A stretch of DNA of 34,381 nucleotides from Opitutaceae bacterium (GTDB lineage: Bacteria; Verrucomicrobiota; Verrucomicrobiia; Opitutales; Opitutaceae), in NCBI GenBank assembly GCA_947474995.1, contig CANJNJ010000047.1:1-34381 (forward strand), read 5' to 3'. A program made the position numbers and the translations under genes. The notes beneath the pieces are model-generated. The model was given only the letters and a program-made list of their open reading frames with translations, had not been told where the DNA came from and searched no databases. How positions within the stretch are numbered: position 1 is the stretch's first letter; every line of letters begins with the position of its first letter. Shown one piece after another: positions 31,212 through 34,381 of this stretch.

Positions 31212-34181
31212 TCAAAACCGGCCGCTAATTCCGCCGGTGATCGTGGTGCCGGTCAGCACATACCGTTGCATCCGATCGTGGATCGCCCGGTAATTCACCT
31301 GAGCCGCGTTGGACAGGTTCTCGGCGTCGAGTGTAACACTGAGCGTTGGCCGGATCTGGTAGGCCAGACCGGCGCTCACGGTGGTTCGTTTGTCGCGATA
31401 CAAATTCAGCCCGGGACTGACGGCACTGTAGCTGGTGATGCCGGTGCCGTTGTAATTGGAGAGAACGCGCACGCTGAAGCCGTGGTAGCGCCATGACAGA
31501 TTTACGTTGCCGGCGCTCGGCGTGAAGCCCGCCACCTGGCCGGTGCTCAGATTGGTCTTACCGCCGAAATCGCCGCGAGTGTCGAGCAAGGTGTAATTCG
31601 CGGACAGACTGAGGCCCTTCAGGAAGCCCGGCAGAAACGTGAACTGCTGTTGATAAGTGATCTCCCAACCCTGTACGTACGCCGTGCCGGCATTGGCCGT
31701 CGAAAGCCTCGTGAAGCCGCTGTATTCCCCGTTGAAGCCGTTGTCCGCGCCGGTCGCGATGGTGCCGGCATTAATCCCGGTCACGATGAAGTCCTTTATT
31801 TGTTTGTTGAACCAACCGACCGTGAAAGTACCCACGGGCTCAAAATAATATTCGAGCGAGGCATCCCAGTTCACCGCGCGCTGTGGCAGGAGCGCCGGGT
31901 TGCTGAGCGTCAGGGTTTGGTTGTTTTCGCTGATCGTCTCATTGGGCAGGAAATTGCCCATCCCCGGCCGGCCAAAACTTGTCGACCAGCTCAGCAGCGC
32001 CTTGAGGTTGCGGGAAATCTCGTGCGTCAGATGGACGCTCGGAAAAGACTTCGTGTAGCTACCCGACAACGTGCGGCGCGTATTCGCATAGTCACGCTGG
32101 GCCGCGCCGAGCGGATCCGCGACCTGTTGGGCCGTGGTGCTCGGGACCCGCGCTCGCACCCAACCATAGCTTTTTACCGTCGTTTTTTCCGACCGCACGC
32201 CCGCGATGTAGTTGGTCTGCTCCAGCAGCCCCCCCCGGCCCAACTTGCCCTGGGCCATGACATATCCCGCCACCACAGTTTCCGTTGCGCCGGCCTTGCC
32301 GGTATATTGGTCCGCCTCGTGAAAGTACTTGTCCTCGTTCCATAGCGCGGGTGTCAGCGGTTGAATGCCCTCCGAATCCATGAAATCGCCGGCAGTCCAT
32401 TGCGGCATCATCCGGCCGGTCTTGCGGGAATCGAGGGTCACGAGGCCCGCATTCGCCGGCAGGGGCCCGGTGCCGGTGTAGTTCCAACGGTGAACATCAT
32501 TGCGATTGTTCGCTTCCTGTTCGCGCCATTGCACGCCGGTTTTGAAAGACAGCGGCACGGTGGCGGGAATTTCATAACGGGCGTTGGCCCGGGCCTCCTT
32601 GACCTGAAAATACCTAAAGTTGTTACTCGTCGAAAGACCATTGGTGGTGGGCCGATAGTTGTTGCCGTTGAGAAAATCGGGGCCCTCGGTTTGGACGAGG
32701 CGCGGAAAGAGATCCGACTTGGTTCGATCCAGTGTCCAGCCTACGTTGGCCAGGCGCATGGTGAGGCTGCCCGTTTTTCCGGTGCCCTGGGCGTTGTCGG
32801 TGTGGTTCCAGCGCACATCGTAGTCCAGGTGCAGCCGTCCAAAATTTTGTTCGGCGGCGAGATCCACGCTGCGCAGGCGCAGCGCCCACCCCTGGCCGGG
32901 GGCGCTCATGTCGATGATCGAATTTGGCATCGCCCGGACTTGCGTGAAGCGATCGGTGTAGCCCGGCAGGATGCCGGCGGTTCCGGTGGTGCCCACCGAC
33001 TGGCCGGTGAAAAAGCGGGTTTCGTAATTTGTGCGACGGTTTTCATTCGTGTCGTTGATCATCGTCGTGAGGGAAATCGTCGTATTCGGCGACAACCGGT
33101 AATCGAGCTTCATGTTCGTGCTCGAATGCATCCGGTTGTTGTAGTTGTCCGCGGTGCGAAAATCCCACACGTAGGCCGGCGGATTGATCGTGTTTTCAAA
33201 GTCCCGGGTGGTGCGGAAAAATCCCTGTACGTTCTCGCTATAGAAGGCGCTGATCGACACGCCTAGGTTGCGCTCGCCGCCGGCGACATTGAACACCTCC
33301 TGGTACGCGACATCGAAAAGCGGATGGGAACGCCGGGCCTCGCGCTGCGGAATCTGCTGGGTAAAGGAAGGCGCGACCTTGACCGACGCGCTGTAGATAA
33401 TCCGGCGCTTCTCCTTCATGCGGAAGGCTGACCTCGTCTTGAGGTTGACGGTCCCGCCGACCGAGTCGGCTCCCTTGTCGGGCGTGTGGCCCTTGACGAG
33501 TTCGATCTCCTCGAACATCGCCCCGGTCATGTTGTTGATGTTGGAAAGGCGGTTGATGCTATTCTGGGTGGAGAGCAGTCCGCCGTCGACCGTGACCATG
33601 TTCAAGCCGGGGCCCATGCCGCGGACGGAGAACCCGTCCGCCAGGCCCGCGCCGCTGCCGCTCAGGTTCGAAGCCACCCCGGGCAAGCGGATGACGACCT
33701 CGCTCGCACTCAAGTTCGGCAGGTTGCCAAAGGAATCCATCGCCACGATATTTTTCGCGTTCATGGCATTGCGTTGCGCGGTGATCGCGGCCGCCGCGCC
33801 TTCGCGCTCACCGGTGACCTTGAACTCCTGCAGGGTATAAATGCCGGTCGTCAGGGAAAATTCCTGCGTGGCCCGCTGCCCGGCGGCAATGGTCACGCTG
33901 CTGCGAACCGGATCGAGGCCGATGTAGGACGCCACGAGTTCGTAAGTGCCGGCGGGGGCATCCGGAATTTGGAAATAGCCGGTGTTGTCAGTCAGGACGG
34001 AGCGCCCGAGTTGAGGCACCTCCACCTTGGCGCCCTCGAGGAGATTTCCGGTGGCCGCGTTGCTCACGTGCCCGGTGATTATTCCGCCTGCGCCCGACGC
34101 GGAAACTTCGGCCGCCTGGAGGGAGACCAAAGCCGACACCAAACTGGCAAGGAGGGTGAAGGTGGTGATTTTTCGTTTCAT
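31212..34181 (-). CDS. TonB-dependent receptor with carboxypeptidase-regulatory N-domain
   Basis: The 989-residue protein has a signal peptide (FTLLASLVSALVSLQAA) and a carboxypeptidase-regulatory-like domain (about 33-115, GHVSNAATGNLLEGAKV ... APAGTYELVASYIGLD). A TonB-box-like EFKVTGERE follows at 119-127. The plug domain (about 135-270) has RLPGVASN, DGFSVRGMGPGLNMVTVDG and KGADSVGGTVNLKTR. A long beta-barrel ends GGISGRF with terminal Phe. This architecture takes up large substrates such as glycans or siderophores; the substrate is unknown and no SusD partner is adjacent. ATG 34181 is preferred to TTG 34199. The upstream region is cut at 51 bases by the right insertion sequence. Confidence 0.93.
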   Translation of the reverse strand: MKRKITTFTLLASLVSALVSLQAAEVSASGAGGIITGHVSNAATGNLLEGAKVEVPQLGRSVLTDNTGYFQIPDAPAGTYELVASYIGLDPVRSSVTIAAGQRATQEFSLTTGIYTLQEFKVTGEREGAAAAITAQRNAMNAKNIVAMDSFGNLPNLSASEVVIRLPGVASNLSGSGAGLADGFSVRGMGPGLNMVTVDGGLLSTQNSINRLSNINNMTGAMFEEIELVKGHTPDKGADSVGGTVNLKTRSAFRMKEKRRIIYSASVKVAPSFTQQIPQREARRSHPLFDVAYQEVFNVAGGERNLGVSISAFYSENVQGFFRTTRDFENTINPPAYVWDFRTADNYNNRMHSSTNMKLDYRLSPNTTISLTTMINDTNENRRTNYETRFFTGQSVGTTGTAGILPGYTDRFTQVRAMPNSIIDMSAPGQGWALRLRSVDLAAEQNFGRLHLDYDVRWNHTDNAQGTGKTGSLTMRLANVGWTLDRTKSDLFPRLVQTEGPDFLNGNNYRPTTNGLSTSNNFRYFQVKEARANARYEIPATVPLSFKTGVQWREQEANNRNDVHRWNYTGTGPLPANAGLVTLDSRKTGRMMPQWTAGDFMDSEGIQPLTPALWNEDKYFHEADQYTGKAGATETVVAGYVMAQGKLGRGGLLEQTNYIAGVRSEKTTVKSYGWVRARVPSTTAQQVADPLGAAQRDYANTRRTLSGSYTKSFPSVHLTHEISRNLKALLSWSTSFGRPGMGNFLPNETISENNQTLTLSNPALLPQRAVNWDASLEYYFEPVGTFTVGWFNKQIKDFIVTGINAGTIATGADNGFNGEYSGFTRLSTANAGTAYVQGWEITYQQQFTFLPGFLKGLSLSANYTLLDTRGDFGGKTNLSTGQVAGFTPSAGNVNLSWRYHGFSVRVLSNYNGTGITSYSAVSPGLNLYRDKRTTVSAGLAYQIRPTLSVTLDAENLSNAAQVNYRAIHDRMQRYVLTGTTITGGISGRF

Positions 34182-34232
34182 GAGCGGTTTAATTTCCAAT
34201 TACACGTTGCATACTGGGGTGTGACCTAAGGA
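34182..34232 (-). promoter_or_regulatory. Truncated upstream region of the TonB receptor, bounded by IS end
   Basis: Only 51 bases remain between the receptor ATG and the insertion-sequence boundary. Read towards the gene, the junction reads CATTG|TCCTTAGG. TTGTCC then stands 16 bases before TATGCA, a possible weak hybrid -35/-10 pair. This is suggestive only. Confidence 0.3.
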
Positions 34233-34381
34233 CAATGCCGTTAAGGCAAAGTACTGTACATTGGTGGCGTTAGTTAGCATAGGCTTGGGATGGAATGTAC
34301 GAAACCAGCGAAGCGGCTCAGCGGAGCCGAGTTTTTGACGGTGATGAACGAATTGATCCCCGCGAGCCGGTTGGCCACGTT
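34233..34381 (-). mobile_element. Inner end of a truncated insertion sequence, right copy
   Basis: The reverse complement of 34233-34372 is identical to 1-140, and nine further element bases extend to the edge. The minus-strand frame adds residues NVA before the shared C-terminal tail and stops at 34276-34274 (TAA). The element boundary is at CAATGCCGTTAAGG. The two copies point towards each other with their transposase 3-prime ends facing the intervening 34 kb. Confidence 0.7.

Noticed and set aside
1-34381. A composite transposon carrying the whole window
   Set aside because: The cargo is housekeeping and core secretion genes such as aroC, gsp genes and a tRNA; two unrelated IS copies or an assembly break are simpler.

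Overview
The window is a GC-rich, gene-dense bacterial segment. It most resembles a Verrucomicrobiota genome, probably of the Opitutaceae type. The signs are a type II secretion system (T2SS) with diverged gspH-M genes, secreted proteins with Ig-like repeats, a 989-residue carboxypeptidase-regulatory TonB receptor, and spacers crowded with short palindromic dispersed repeats. The lineage is inferred from gene style, not from a phylogenetic marker. Both ends carry the same 140-base sequence in opposite orientation (1-140 and 34233-34372). It encodes a protein C-terminus running off each edge, so this looks like a contig that breaks inside two copies of one insertion sequence.

Layout. A tRNA-Arg(CCT) at 302-377 is followed by a plus-strand T2SS operon gspG-H-I-J-K-L-M (603-6182). 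Next, behind a perfect 7+2+7 palindrome, comes a compact operon DUF3570 outer-membrane protein - ApbE-like flavin transferase - TlpA-like thioredoxin - DUF4266 mini-lipoprotein (6312-9282), ended by a terminator. Then come an Ig-repeat secreted protein (9404-11215) and a four-gene operon of response regulator - cupredoxin - histidine kinase - outer-membrane beta-barrel (11459-15908). A second Ig-repeat protein follows (15961-17766). The remaining T2SS genes gspD-gspE-gspF lie on the minus strand (23410-17952), with GspE carrying an N-terminal response-regulator receiver domain. No gspC, gspN or prepilin peptidase gene is seen.

The right third is mostly metabolic: aroC, a degenerate P-loop-like protein with an acidic tail, a KDPG aldolase with a small membrane protein, a gluconate-5-dehydrogenase-like SDR, a HupE/UreJ-type membrane protein, an NHL beta-propeller protein, and a TonB-dependent receptor that begins 51 bases from the right-hand insertion sequence.

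The most notable points are these. (1) The GspE-receiver fusion suggests phospho-control of secretion. (2) The ApbE-like protein has lost a conserved metal-site Asp and sits in an envelope redox operon with a GCGCN-tailed lipoprotein. (3) A cupredoxin is encoded between the two halves of a two-component system. (4) Hairpin repeats have invaded the coding sequence of the gspJ and gspK leader peptides, which are cut off during pseudopilin maturation. (5) A 130-140 bp MITE-like palindromic element occurs twice, in inverted orientation, around the KDPG aldolase operon, among at least five other dispersed repeat families.
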